Below are positions 46,628-54,958 of a DNA stretch of 64,000 bases, in pieces. The notes below the pieces were generated by a model that saw nothing but the letters and a program-made list of their open reading frames with translations, did no database searches and was not told where the DNA came from. Numbering within the stretch: position 1 is the first letter of the stretch; every line of letters begins with the position of its first letter. The translations under genes were made by a program, and so were the position numbers. Origin of the DNA: Labilithrix luteola. GTDB lineage: Bacteria > Myxococcota_A > Polyangia > Polyangiales > Polyangiaceae. The DNA lies in assembly GCF_001263205.1 (NCBI RefSeq), contig NZ_CP012333.1:9343501-9407500 (forward strand), given 5' to 3'.

Positions 46628-48052
46628 TCAGGATTCTTCAGCTTCATGGCCACGAAGCCCATGCTTCTTGGCCATGTCGTGCAAGTGCTTCCGGTCCATC
46701 TTCGCTTCTCGCGCGGCCGCACTGATGTTGCCGTTGTGCCTGCCGAGCAGCCACTTCACGTAGCGGCGCTCGAACTCGCCGTCGTACTTCGCACGCGTCT
46801 CGCGATAGCTTTTTTCGGGCTCGAAGTGGAACGCCGTGATGTCCGTCGACTGGGCGGACGGAAGCGTGACCATGTTGATCTCGGTCGAGCCCGTGGCCTG
46901 AGCCATGTAGATCGAACGCTCGAGGATGTTGCGCAGCTCGCGGATGTTGCCGGGCCAATCGTGCGCAGCGAGCGCCTGCATGGTCTCGGGCGGGACAGTA
47001 AGTCCCGCGCCGCCCGACGCCTTGAGCATGTGCTGGACGAGGGCAGGGATGTCGTCGCGGCGTGCGCGTAGCGGCGGCACCGTCACCGGAACGACGGCGA
47101 GTCGGAAGTAGAGGTCCTCGCGGAACTTGCCGGCAGCGACTTCGCGCTGGAGATCACGCTTGGTCGCGGCGATGACGCGAACGTTCGACTGGAGCGTTTT
47201 GTTACCGCCGACGCGACGAAACTCACGCGTCTCGAGCACGCGCAAGAGCTTCGGTTGCACGTCGACCGGGAGCTCGCCGATCTCGTCGAGGAAAACCGTG
47301 CCGCCTTCGGCGAGCTCGAAGGCGCCCTGCCTCGCGGAGACGGCGCCCGTGAAGGCGCCGCGCTCGTGACCGAAGAGCTCGCTCTCGATGAGCGAGTAGG
47401 TCACCGCTCCACAATCGACGACGAGGAAGGGCTTGTTTGCGCGCTGGCTCGCGGACCAGATGGCGCGCGCGAGGACGTCTTTGCCGGTGCCCGTCTCGCC
47501 TTCGAGCAGCACGGTCGCGTCCGTCGGCGCGATGCGCTCGAGCACACCGAAGATGGTGCGCATCGCGAAGCTCTGGCCGATCGCCGGACCGAAGTTGCTC
47601 TTCTCGCTGGGAAGCACCTCGACGCGCGCGACGGTCGGCTTGAACTGGAGCTCGACCTCGCCCACCTTGAGCACGCTGCCGGTCTGCACCATCGCTTCGC
47701 GAATGCGCGTGCCGTCGATCTTCGTGCCGTTGGTGGAGTCGAGGTCGCGCACGTGCAGGCCATCGGGCGCGCGGACGATCTCGCAGTGGTGGCGCGAGAC
47801 GGTGTCGTCGGAGAGGACGAGGTCGTTGTCGGCGGCTTTGCCAATCGTGAGGCGTCCACCGACGACCTTCGAGGTGCCCTTGTGGTTCCCGGTGAGCACC
47901 AACGCGAGCGTTCCGGCGGGCGCGGAGGCGACGGAGCCACCGGCGCGGGTTGCGATCTCGTCGTGGCCTTCACTCGAGGAACGCGGCGATCGTCGCGCCT
48001 CGTCGGCGGACTCGACCACGCGTGAGTCTTCGGGAGACTTGGGCTCGGTCAT
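46628..48052 (-). CDS. FHA-domain sigma-54-dependent transcriptional activator
   Basis: A 474-residue NtrC-type activator. An N-terminal FHA domain (about 50-145: GKAADNDLVLSDDTVSRHHC, DSTNGTKIDG) binds phosphothreonine and replaces the usual receiver domain. The AAA+ domain has GETGTGKDVLAR (Walker A), GHERGAFTGAVS (sigma-54 loop GAFTGA) and GGTVFLDEIGELP (Walker B). A C-terminal Fis-type HTH ends the protein (GNISAAAREAKMDRKHLHD). It is likely controlled by a Ser/Thr protein kinase, as for myxobacterial FHA-EBPs. It follows the cytochrome and hypothetical genes at 48.1-48.9 kb. Confidence 0.95.
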   Translation of the reverse strand: MTEPKSPEDSRVVESADEARRSPRSSSEGHDEIATRAGGSVASAPAGTLALVLTGNHKGTSKVVGGRLTIGKAADNDLVLSDDTVSRHHCEIVRAPDGLHVRDLDSTNGTKIDGTRIREAMVQTGSVLKVGEVELQFKPTVARVEVLPSEKSNFGPAIGQSFAMRTIFGVLERIAPTDATVLLEGETGTGKDVLARAIWSASQRANKPFLVVDCGAVTYSLIESELFGHERGAFTGAVSARQGAFELAEGGTVFLDEIGELPVDVQPKLLRVLETREFRRVGGNKTLQSNVRVIAATKRDLQREVAAGKFREDLYFRLAVVPVTVPPLRARRDDIPALVQHMLKASGGAGLTVPPETMQALAAHDWPGNIRELRNILERSIYMAQATGSTEINMVTLPSAQSTDITAFHFEPEKSYRETRAKYDGEFERRYVKWLLGRHNGNISAAAREAKMDRKHLHDMAKKHGLRGHEAEES

Positions 48053-48065
48053 GGTTCTCTGGCGA

Positions 48066-48488
48066 TCACGGCGTTTTCGAGATCACTCCGGCAAGGTCGA
48101 CCGAGGTGCTCCCGCCGGACAGGGTAACCTGTCTTTCGACGCTGCGGCGACCTTCCCGTGTGTCCACGTCGATCCGCAGTCGATACTCACCGTCCGTCAG
48201 CGAAGGTTCGTGTGTGACGATGCGCGGAGCCTGACCAGGTTCGAACCGCATCTCGTTCTCCCTCGTGACCTCGCCATTTGGCTCGAGGTACTGAACGTCG
48301 AGCCCGGTGACCTCCGCCGCGTGCGGACCGAGCACGAATCGTACGTGCTGCTCGCGCGGGCTCCTCGTGGCAAACCAGAGCGTCACGAGCGCACCGCCGA
48401 TGAGAAAGAAGAGGCCTCGCAACCGACGCCGAACGGGGGACGGAGCGAGCGGGGAAGCCGACGGTTCGACGTGCTCGTCACCTTCCAC
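48066..48488 (-). CDS. membrane-anchored hypothetical protein
   Basis: A 140-residue protein with a cytoplasmic Pro-rich start, one transmembrane helix (GLFFLIGGALVTLWFATR, about 25-42) and a periplasmic beta-like domain (VRFVLGPHAAEVTGLDVQYL). Its start overlaps the end of the upstream cytochrome gene by 11 bp. The stop is 13 bp before the FHA-activator start, so all three form one operon. The family is not recognised. Confidence 0.75.
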   Translation of the reverse strand: MEGDEHVEPSASPLAPSPVRRRLRGLFFLIGGALVTLWFATRSPREQHVRFVLGPHAAEVTGLDVQYLEPNGEVTRENEMRFEPGQAPRIVTHEPSLTDGEYRLRIDVDTREGRRSVERQVTLSGGSTSVDLAGVISKTP

Positions 48489-48945
48489 GGAACGACCGCA
48501 CGCGTAGGACGAGGCCGCGCACCACCTCGTCGGGGATCTCGAACTTCGGCATGCGGCCCTTGCCGTTCGTGATCGTGGAGGCGATCTCGTCGTCTTTCAC
48601 GCGAGACTGGAAATCTTCACGCGAGAGGTCGGGCGCCTTGAACATCGGACCCTGCGGACCGTCTCCGTGGCCCTGCATGCCGTGGCAGGTGGAGCACTGG
48701 TTCTGCCAGGTCACCTCCACCACGGTCGCGAGCGCACTCCCGCCGTCGCCTCGGGGGCCCTGGTTCGCGTTTCCGGGGGCCGAGGCGCGGCCAAGCTCGG
48801 GGTCGTGGTCGGCGGGTGTCCACTCCTTGAGGCCCTGCGGGGAGGGGGCCTTGTCGCATGCTGCGACGAAACCCGCCGAAGCAAGGGCGACCGCAACGAA
48901 AAACGTAGGAAACCTGGTGACTCGGGGGGACTGACGCGCGGCCAT
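48478..48945 (-). CDS. c-type cytochrome lipoprotein
   Basis: A 155-residue lipoprotein cytochrome c. The signal ends in the lipobox VAAC (about residue 30). The heme motif is CSTCHGMQGHGDG, with KGRMPKFE supplying the probable Met ligand and a closing helix (VVRGLVLRVRSF). It is a small monoheme class I type, anchored in a membrane on the periplasmic side. It heads the operon with the anchored protein and the FHA/sigma-54 activator, which suggests that electron flow or redox state is part of that circuit. This link is inference. Confidence 0.9.
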   Translation of the reverse strand: MAARQSPRVTRFPTFFVAVALASAGFVAACDKAPSPQGLKEWTPADHDPELGRASAPGNANQGPRGDGGSALATVVEVTWQNQCSTCHGMQGHGDGPQGPMFKAPDLSREDFQSRVKDDEIASTITNGKGRMPKFEIPDEVVRGLVLRVRSFRGR

Positions 48946-49056
48946 CTCGTCGCCCGTTGTATCACCCCTGACGCGATCGCGAAGCGCGTCCGGAGCGGCG
49001 GACGATCCGAGCTTGTCGGGTCCGTCCGCTGGCGCTAGATCCAGCAGGAGAAAGGC

Positions 49057-50052
49057 GTGGACCCGGCAACGGGCCGTGACCCAAAAGACATGTACGGACC
49101 TCAAGCGACGAAGGGCGCCAAAGGCGTCCAAAAGGTGACCGTCCCCGAGCTGCGCGCGCGCAAGGCCTCGATTGGTAGCGGCGGCCGTAGCGATGGCCGC
49201 AGCGAGAGCCCGAGCGAGAAAATCGCGATGGTGACGGCCTACGACTACACGATGGCACGCCTCGCGGACGAGGCCGGCGTGGACATGGTCCTCGTCGGCG
49301 ATTCGCTCGGCATGGTCGTGCAGGGCCTGAGTACGACCATCCCGGTGACGCTCGACGAGATGGCGTACCACTGCCGGGCCGTGGCCCGGGCACTCGGACG
49401 GGCGCACCTCACGGGCGATCTCCCGTTCATGAGCTACCAGGTTTCGCCTGCTCAGGCGGTCGAGAGCGCCGGCAAGCTCATGAAGGAAGGCGCCTGCGAG
49501 AGCATCAAGCTCGAGGGCGGCGAGGAGATCGCCGAGCACGTCCACCGCATCGTGCGCGTCGGCATTCCCGTCGTGGGTCACGTCGGTCTGACGCCGCAAA
49601 GCGTCCACGCGTTCGGCGGCTTCAAGGTCCAGGGCAAGGGCGACGGGGCCGACAAGATCATGGCCGATGCGCTCGCGATCGAGCAGGCCGGCGCGTTCGC
49701 CGTCGTCCTCGAAGCCATTCCGCCCGATCTCGCGGCGGAGATCACCGCGGCGCTCTCCGTCCCGACGATCGGCATCGGCGCCGGCCCGGATTGCGATGGG
49801 CAGGTCCTCGTCTGCAGCGATCTTCTCGGGCTGTCGCGCGGTCACCAGCCGAAGTTCGCGAAGCGCTTCGCCGAGCTCGGAAACCTCGCGGTCGATGCCT
49901 TCGCGTCGTACGTGTCGGAGGTCCGTGGTGGCACGTTCCCCACGGCGAGCCACTCGTACAAGGCGAACGGCGCCAAGGCCGCGCGGCCTGCGACGAATGG
50001 CACCGTTACGGACGAGCTCGACGCGCCGCTGGCGCTCGATCTCTGGCACTGA
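49057..50052 (+). CDS. panB: 3-methyl-2-oxobutanoate hydroxymethyltransferase PanB
   Basis: Transfers a hydroxymethyl group from methylene-THF to ketoisovalerate, the first step to pantothenate and CoA. It has 331 residues against about 265 usually. The extra length is a 55-residue N-terminal lead (with SGGRSDGRSESPSEK) and a C-terminal tail (about 30). Core blocks: MVTAYDYTMARLADEAG, VGDSLGMVVQG (metal site), KLEGG, GHVGLTPQSVHAFGGFKVQGK, and IGIGAGPDCDGQVLV. GTG 49057 is supported by AGGAG six bases upstream. It supplies the phosphopantetheine needed by the ACPs, but this is a general housekeeping link. Confidence 0.96.
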   Translation: MDPATGRDPKDMYGPQATKGAKGVQKVTVPELRARKASIGSGGRSDGRSESPSEKIAMVTAYDYTMARLADEAGVDMVLVGDSLGMVVQGLSTTIPVTLDEMAYHCRAVARALGRAHLTGDLPFMSYQVSPAQAVESAGKLMKEGACESIKLEGGEEIAEHVHRIVRVGIPVVGHVGLTPQSVHAFGGFKVQGKGDGADKIMADALAIEQAGAFAVVLEAIPPDLAAEITAALSVPTIGIGAGPDCDGQVLVCSDLLGLSRGHQPKFAKRFAELGNLAVDAFASYVSEVRGGTFPTASHSYKANGAKAARPATNGTVTDELDAPLALDLWH

Positions 50053-50106
50053 CTCTGGCCCGGAAGGCGCTCTGAATACTTCCCGGCGGGCTCCGTCTGT
50101 CGGGAA

Positions 50107-50592
50107 GTGACGGAGCGTCGCCCATCCCGCGCGAGAAAGCATGCGAGGCGAGGGTTCTCCTTCGTCTCGCTGCTTCGCGGGATCATGCACGAATCGCGCG
50201 CCGGTCGAGCGGCGGAAGTGGCGGCGTGGGCCAATGCGACGGCTTCTCTGGTGGTCGGGGCAGGCGTCTTTGCGCTGTTTCAGGCGTGGATCGCGGCGCT
50301 CGCAGCGGCCGTCGCCGTCTTCGTCCTGCTGCGCGTCGCGCTCGCGCACCGCATCGCGATCTGGATCAGCGCAGCGCTCGGCACCGTGAGCGTCGCCGCG
50401 ATCGGTGGCGTGGTCTCGTGGCTGTTCTCGCACATGATCGATCGACCGAGCGTGCCGATCATCGCAGGCGTGCTGGGAGCCATCCTCGCGGGGCTCCTCC
50501 CGGGGTGGAGCTATGTCTCGCTCGCGCGCCGGCGCACCGACGAGATTCCGGATTCGCTGCTGGACGCCTGGCGCGTCCCATCGTCGCGCTGA
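50107..50592 (+). CDS. multi-pass membrane protein, hypothetical
   Basis: A 161-residue protein with a basic N-terminus and about four hydrophobic helices (ATASLVVGAGVFALFQAWI, AALAAAVAVFVLLRVAL, ISAALGTVSVAAIGGVVSWL, IIAGVLGAILAGLLPGW). The GTG at 50107 is assumed. It is convergent with the histidine kinase gene, with 13 bp between their ends. The family is not recognised. Confidence 0.7.
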   Translation: MTERRPSRARKHARRGFSFVSLLRGIMHESRAGRAAEVAAWANATASLVVGAGVFALFQAWIAALAAAVAVFVLLRVALAHRIAIWISAALGTVSVAAIGGVVSWLFSHMIDRPSVPIIAGVLGAILAGLLPGWSYVSLARRRTDEIPDSLLDAWRVPSSR

Positions 50593-50605
50593 GGGCGCGA
50601 GGCGA

Positions 50606-52132
50606 TCAGTCTTCCGGCAGCTCTTGGGCGGCCGCCACGGCGCGCAGCGAGACGCTGCTCGGAGCGCGCATCGTCGCCAGCCACACCGTGAACGTGGTCC
50701 CCACCCCGCGCTGGCTCTCGACCTCGATGCGTCCGTTCATGCGCTCGATGATTTCGCGCGAGATCGACAGGCCGAGGCCGGTCCCCGTGCGCTTGGTCGT
50801 ATAGAAGGGCTCGAAGATGCGTTTGAGCAGGGCGGGCTCGATGCCCTCGCCCGTGTCCTGCACGGAGATGCCGACGAAGCGCTTACCGTCGTGCTTCGTG
50901 GAGATGCGGATCTCGCGCTTCTTGCCCTCGAACGCCTCGCGGTCCTTCTCGATCGACTGCGCGGCGTTGACGAGCAGGTTCACGAAGACCTGGCAGAGCC
51001 GCGATTCGCTCGCCAGCACGGCAGGGAGCTCGCCCATCTCGACGACGACGTTCGCCGACCGATGGACCTCGGGGCCGGCCAGGCGAAGCGCTGTTTCGAA
51101 GACGCTGCGCGCGTCGACGTAGAAGAGTTCTTCGACGCCGGTTCGGCCGAGAGAGCGCAGATCCCACACGATCTGACGCATGCGCCGCGCACCTTCGAGC
51201 GCCGCGTGGAGCGCAGCTTGCGTGCGCGTAGGGTCGAGGTTCCTCTCGTTGCTGATGAACTCGAGATTCGCCAGCACGTAGGTGAGGGGATTCATGATCT
51301 CGTGAGCCACGCCCGCGGCGATCATGCCCACGCTGGCCAGTCGCTCTTTCTCCGCCAGGCTCGCCAGCATCGCGCGCTGCTCCGTCATGTCGCGAGCGAC
51401 CACGAGCAGCCGTTCCACGCGGCCGTTTTCGTCGAAGGGAACGACGCGCGTCTCGAACCAGGTCCAATCGCCGTCTTCGCCACGCGCGCGCATCTCGAAG
51501 GTGACGCTCTGTCCGGTCGTGACGGCTTCGGCGAATCGGCGCAGGTACTCTTCGCGCCCGGAGGGCTCGAGGAAGTCCATCGCGCTCTGGCCGACGATGT
51601 CGGTCTCCGTCAGGCCGGGCAGCGTCCGGTTGATGGAGAGAATGCGCGCATCGCGATCGACCATCAGCACGAAGTCGGGAAGGTTCTCGGCGAGCCCCTG
51701 CCACTTCTGCTCGCTGCGCCGGAGATCTTCCTCGGCGCGCTTGCGCGCGGTGATGTCGACGAACGTGAGGAGGGCGCTCTCGACGCCGCCGTCGTTGTCG
51801 AACAGCGGCTCGGCACGGGCCACGAGCCATGCGACCTCGCCGTCGGGACGGCGAATCGAGCCCATGACGGGCCCTTGCGGGATGCCCGTCTCGAAGACGC
51901 GGCTCGGAAACTCGCTCGGCGCGCCGTCTTCGTCCACGACGTCGCCGAGGAGGCCCGAGAAGCTGCTCTCGCGAACGGCGTCGAAGTCTTCCCCGAGCAA
52001 GCGCAAGGCCTCGGCGTTGACGCTGCGAAATCGCCCGTCACGCCCGACATGAGCAACGCCGCCAGGAGCCACTTCGAGCAAGCGCTCGAGTAGCTCCTCG
52101 GTCCTCTCCCCACGAGTCTGACTTCGACTCAC
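50606..52132 (-). CDS. PAS-PAS sensor histidine kinase
   Basis: A 508-residue soluble sensor kinase with two PAS domains (about 15-135 and 143-262). The linkers are VDITARKRAEED and RDMTEQRAM. The phospho-acceptor is the His near 285 in GVAHEIMNPLTYV. The ATPase domain is intact: NLLVNAAQSIEKD, DTGEGIEPALL, FEPFYTTKRTGTGLGLSI. It resembles the kinase at 20225 in layout (both have HEI-x-NPL-x-YV), so they are paralogues. The ATG at 52132 lies 91 bp after the preA stop. Confidence 0.95.
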   Translation of the reverse strand: MSRSQTRGERTEELLERLLEVAPGGVAHVGRDGRFRSVNAEALRLLGEDFDAVRESSFSGLLGDVVDEDGAPSEFPSRVFETGIPQGPVMGSIRRPDGEVAWLVARAEPLFDNDGGVESALLTFVDITARKRAEEDLRRSEQKWQGLAENLPDFVLMVDRDARILSINRTLPGLTETDIVGQSAMDFLEPSGREEYLRRFAEAVTTGQSVTFEMRARGEDGDWTWFETRVVPFDENGRVERLLVVARDMTEQRAMLASLAEKERLASVGMIAAGVAHEIMNPLTYVLANLEFISNERNLDPTRTQAALHAALEGARRMRQIVWDLRSLGRTGVEELFYVDARSVFETALRLAGPEVHRSANVVVEMGELPAVLASESRLCQVFVNLLVNAAQSIEKDREAFEGKKREIRISTKHDGKRFVGISVQDTGEGIEPALLKRIFEPFYTTKRTGTGLGLSISREIIERMNGRIEVESQRGVGTTFTVWLATMRAPSSVSLRAVAAAQELPED

Positions 52133-52166
52133 GACCGCACGGTAACTCGTCCGGAGCCCAAATGCA

Positions 52167-52206
52167 CCATCGCCCCTCCGTTCGGTTGGGAACGGACGGG
52201 CGATGG
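52167..52206 (-). terminator. terminator-like hairpin after preA
   Basis: CCATCGCCC pairs with GGGCGATGG, with an inner CCGTT/AACGG pair, giving a long hairpin 17 bp beyond the preA stop on the minus strand. A weak ATTT follows. Its place argues that the natural end of preA is at 52223 and not further on. Confidence 0.65.
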
Positions 52207-52222
52207 CTTGCCTTCAGGCGAT

Positions 52223-53574
52223 TTAGACAGGGTCGTGGATTCCGCCAGGGAGCTTGTCGCGGCCCTCGCGGACGCGGTCATTCCACGTCTCTTTCCGTCC
52301 CGTCTCGACTTCGACCATCGAAATGCAGCCGGGACGGGGCAGACGAGCTGGCAGAGATTGCAGCCTACACACTCGGGCTCGTCGATCCACGGCACGCGAT
52401 CGCCGGCGAGAAGGCCGACCGGGATGGGATTGGGCGCCTTTGCGGGCCCCTGGGTATGGGCGTGAGGCGGACGCGGGCGGTCGCCCGGGCCGGTGAAAAT
52501 GCACTGGTGAGCGCCGTCGTTGCAGGCGGTCACGCAGAGTTGGCAGCCGATGCAGGTCTTGGCGTCGATGTTCGCCACCAGCTTGTAACCGAGATCGAGG
52601 TCGCCCCAGTCCTGGTAGGCCCCGACCGCGCGGCCCCGGAGCTCGTTCACGCTCTTCATGCCGTGCGAATCGAGATACTCGGAGAGGCCCTCGATCATGT
52701 CTTCGACGATGCGGTAGCCGTAGTGCATGACCGCGGTGCACACCTGCACGCTCGTCGCACCGAGGGCGATGAACTCGGCGGCGTCGCGCCAGTTCGAGAT
52801 GCCGCCGATGCCCGAGATGGGGATCTTGACGCCGGGATCGCGAGCCAAAGCCGCCACCATGTGCAGGGCGATGGGCTTGACCGCCGGCCCGCAATAGCCG
52901 CCGTTCGTCGAGGCGCGACCGACGCGGGGGAGCGGAACCATCCGATCCAGGTCGACGCCGACGATGCTCTTGATCGTGTTGATGAGGGAGATGCCGTCCG
53001 CACCTCCCGCCACGGCCGCCAGGCCGGGCTCGAGGATGTCGCCGGTGTTCGGCGTCAGCTTCACGAGGACGGGCGTCTTGGCGAACTCCTTCGTCCAGCT
53101 CGTGATCTCCTGGAGCAGCTTGGGCTCCTGGCCGACGCTCGACCCCATGCCGCGCTCGCACATGCCGTGCGGGCAGCCGAAATTGAGCTCGAGGCCGTCG
53201 GCGCCGGCGTCTTCGCAGCGCTTGATGAGAACGCGCCAGTCGTCCTTCGTCTCCGTCATGAGCGAGGCGATGATGACGTTCTTCGGGTAGCGCTTCTTGA
53301 CCTCGCGGATCTCGCGCAGGTTCTCTTCGATCGGGCGATCGGTGATGAGCTCGATGTTGTTGAGCCCCATCATCTTGCGGCCGTCGTAATCGACGCTGCC
53401 GAAGCGGCTCGTGACGTTCATGATGGGGTCGCCGAGGGTCTTCCACACGGCGCCGCCCCATCCGGCGTCGAACGCGCGCATGACCTGTTCGCCCGTGTTC
53501 GCCGGCGGCGCCGAGGCCAGCCAGAACGGGTTCGGGCTCTTGATACCGCAGAAGTCGATGCTCAGATCTGCCAT
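52223..53574 (-). CDS. preA: dihydropyrimidine dehydrogenase subunit PreA, with a one-base frameshift near the 3' end
   Basis: PreA reduces uracil or thymine to the dihydro form with electrons from NADH via PreT. The start is ATG 53574 (MADLSIDFCGIKSPNPF). A TIM-barrel FMN domain is followed by two ferredoxin clusters: CIGCQLCVTACNDGAHQC and CVGCNLCQLVCP. Just after the second cluster, near 52329-52333, one G is missing. In the shifted frame the protein reads PAAFRWSKSRRD and continues to 52129. In the other frame it continues correctly as PGCISMVEVETGRKETWND and stops at 52223. All eight cluster Cys precede the shift, so only about 35 residues are affected. Confidence 0.9.
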
Positions 53575-53575
53575 G

Positions 53576-54958
53576 TCAGCTCCCGGACTTTCCCGCCCAG
53601 CGGGCCATGAGCGTACGCGCGGCGTTTCGACCGTCCGCGACCGCGTTGACGACTTCCTTACCCCCGTTGATGCAGTCACCGCCGGCGAACACCTTGGCGT
53701 TCCCGGTCTGGCCGGTGGCGGCGTTCGCGACCACGCATCCGCGGCTGTCGAGCTCGACGCCCGGCAGCTCCTTGGCGATGTCGCGCAGCTTCGATTGACC
53801 GATGGCGAGCGCGACGAGGTCGCAGGGGATCTCGTATTCGGAACCGGCGATGGGCTTGGCTTTGTCGTCGGTCTTGGCGACGCGTAGCGCCGTCAGCTTG
53901 CCGCTCGCGTCGCGGACGAACGCGACGGGCTGCGCGTGGAGGACGAGATGCACGCTCTCGCAGCGGGCAGCCTCCATCTCGTGTTCGTAGCCGCTCATGT
54001 CGGCGGCGCCGCGGCGGTACACCATCGCGACGTCGGCGGCGCCGAGCTGGGCGCATTCACGAGCCACGTCGATGGCGGTGTTGCCTCCGCCGACCACGAG
54101 GATGCGCTTGCCCGCGACTTCCTCGCGCGCCGCGCGGCTCATCTCGAGCTTCATGCGCTCGATCCAGGCCGTGGCGCCGTAGACGCCGGGGCCGTCTTCG
54201 CCCGGGATTCCGAGGCGCGTGTCAGCGCCAAGGCCAACGCCCACGAAGACGGCATCGTATGTGTCGAGCAGCTTCTTGCCGGAGATGCGGCCCGGGCCGG
54301 CGCCATCTTCGCAGCCGACATCGACGCCGGTCCGCAGCTCGACGCCGAGCCCTGCGACGAACTCCACCTCGTGAACGGCGGCGTCCGCGTGGAGCTTGTA
54401 GGGCGCGATGCCGGTCGTGTTGAGACCGCCGGCGACGGCCTTCTTCTCGAACACGACGGCCTCGTGGCCCTCGAGCGCGAGATACCCCGCGAACGCGAGT
54501 GAGGCCGGGCCGCCGCCGATGCAGGCGACCTTCTTGCCGGTCTTCGTCGCTGCGGGCGCGAGCAGGGGAGGTGCGCCCTCGGCCGTGGCTGTTTCGGTGG
54601 CGAAGCGCTGCAGGCGACCGATGGCGATCGGCTCGCGGCCCCAGCCGTTGTAGACGCAACTGCCGACGCAGAGCACCTCGACCGGACAGACACGTGCGCA
54701 CGACCAACCGAGGAGGTTCTGGTCGAAGATGGTCCGCGCACTGCCGCGGACGTTGCCCGAGGCGATCTTCTTGATGAAGGTCGGGATGTCGATCTCGGTC
54801 GGGCAGGCCTTGATGCACGGCGCGTCCGAGCAGTAGAGGCAGCGGTCGGCCTCGGCGCGAGCCTCGGCGGCGCTGTAGAGGGGCTTCTTGTCCGCGAGCT
54901 CGTTCTCGAGACGGTCTTTGCTGAGTGCGTTGCGGGACTCGTTGCGGGATGCATTCAT
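53576..54958 (-). CDS. preT: dihydropyrimidine dehydrogenase subunit PreT
   Basis: The NADH-oxidising FAD/Fe-S subunit that feeds PreA. It has 460 residues. The N-terminal Fe-S region has CLYCSDAPCIKACPTEIDIP and SCARVCPVEVLCVGSCVYNG. The FAD-binding signature is VACIGGGPASLAFAGYLA, and the NAD-binding one is ILVVGGGNTAIDVAREC. The C-terminal FAGGDCINGGKEVVNAVADG closes the fold. It is of the GltD/PreT type. The start overlaps the aminotransferase stop by 4 bp, and preA begins 2 bp after its own stop, so the three genes are coupled. Confidence 0.95.
   Translation of the reverse strand: MNASRNESRNALSKDRLENELADKKPLYSAAEARAEADRCLYCSDAPCIKACPTEIDIPTFIKKIASGNVRGSARTIFDQNLLGWSCARVCPVEVLCVGSCVYNGWGREPIAIGRLQRFATETATAEGAPPLLAPAATKTGKKVACIGGGPASLAFAGYLALEGHEAVVFEKKAVAGGLNTTGIAPYKLHADAAVHEVEFVAGLGVELRTGVDVGCEDGAGPGRISGKKLLDTYDAVFVGVGLGADTRLGIPGEDGPGVYGATAWIERMKLEMSRAAREEVAGKRILVVGGGNTAIDVARECAQLGAADVAMVYRRGAADMSGYEHEMEAARCESVHLVLHAQPVAFVRDASGKLTALRVAKTDDKAKPIAGSEYEIPCDLVALAIGQSKLRDIAKELPGVELDSRGCVVANAATGQTGNAKVFAGGDCINGGKEVVNAVADGRNAARTLMARWAGKSGS

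Noticed and set aside
52129..52222. Extended C-terminus of PreA overlapping the histidine kinase start
   Set aside because: It results from the frameshift; the extension runs through a terminator-like hairpin and has no homology.
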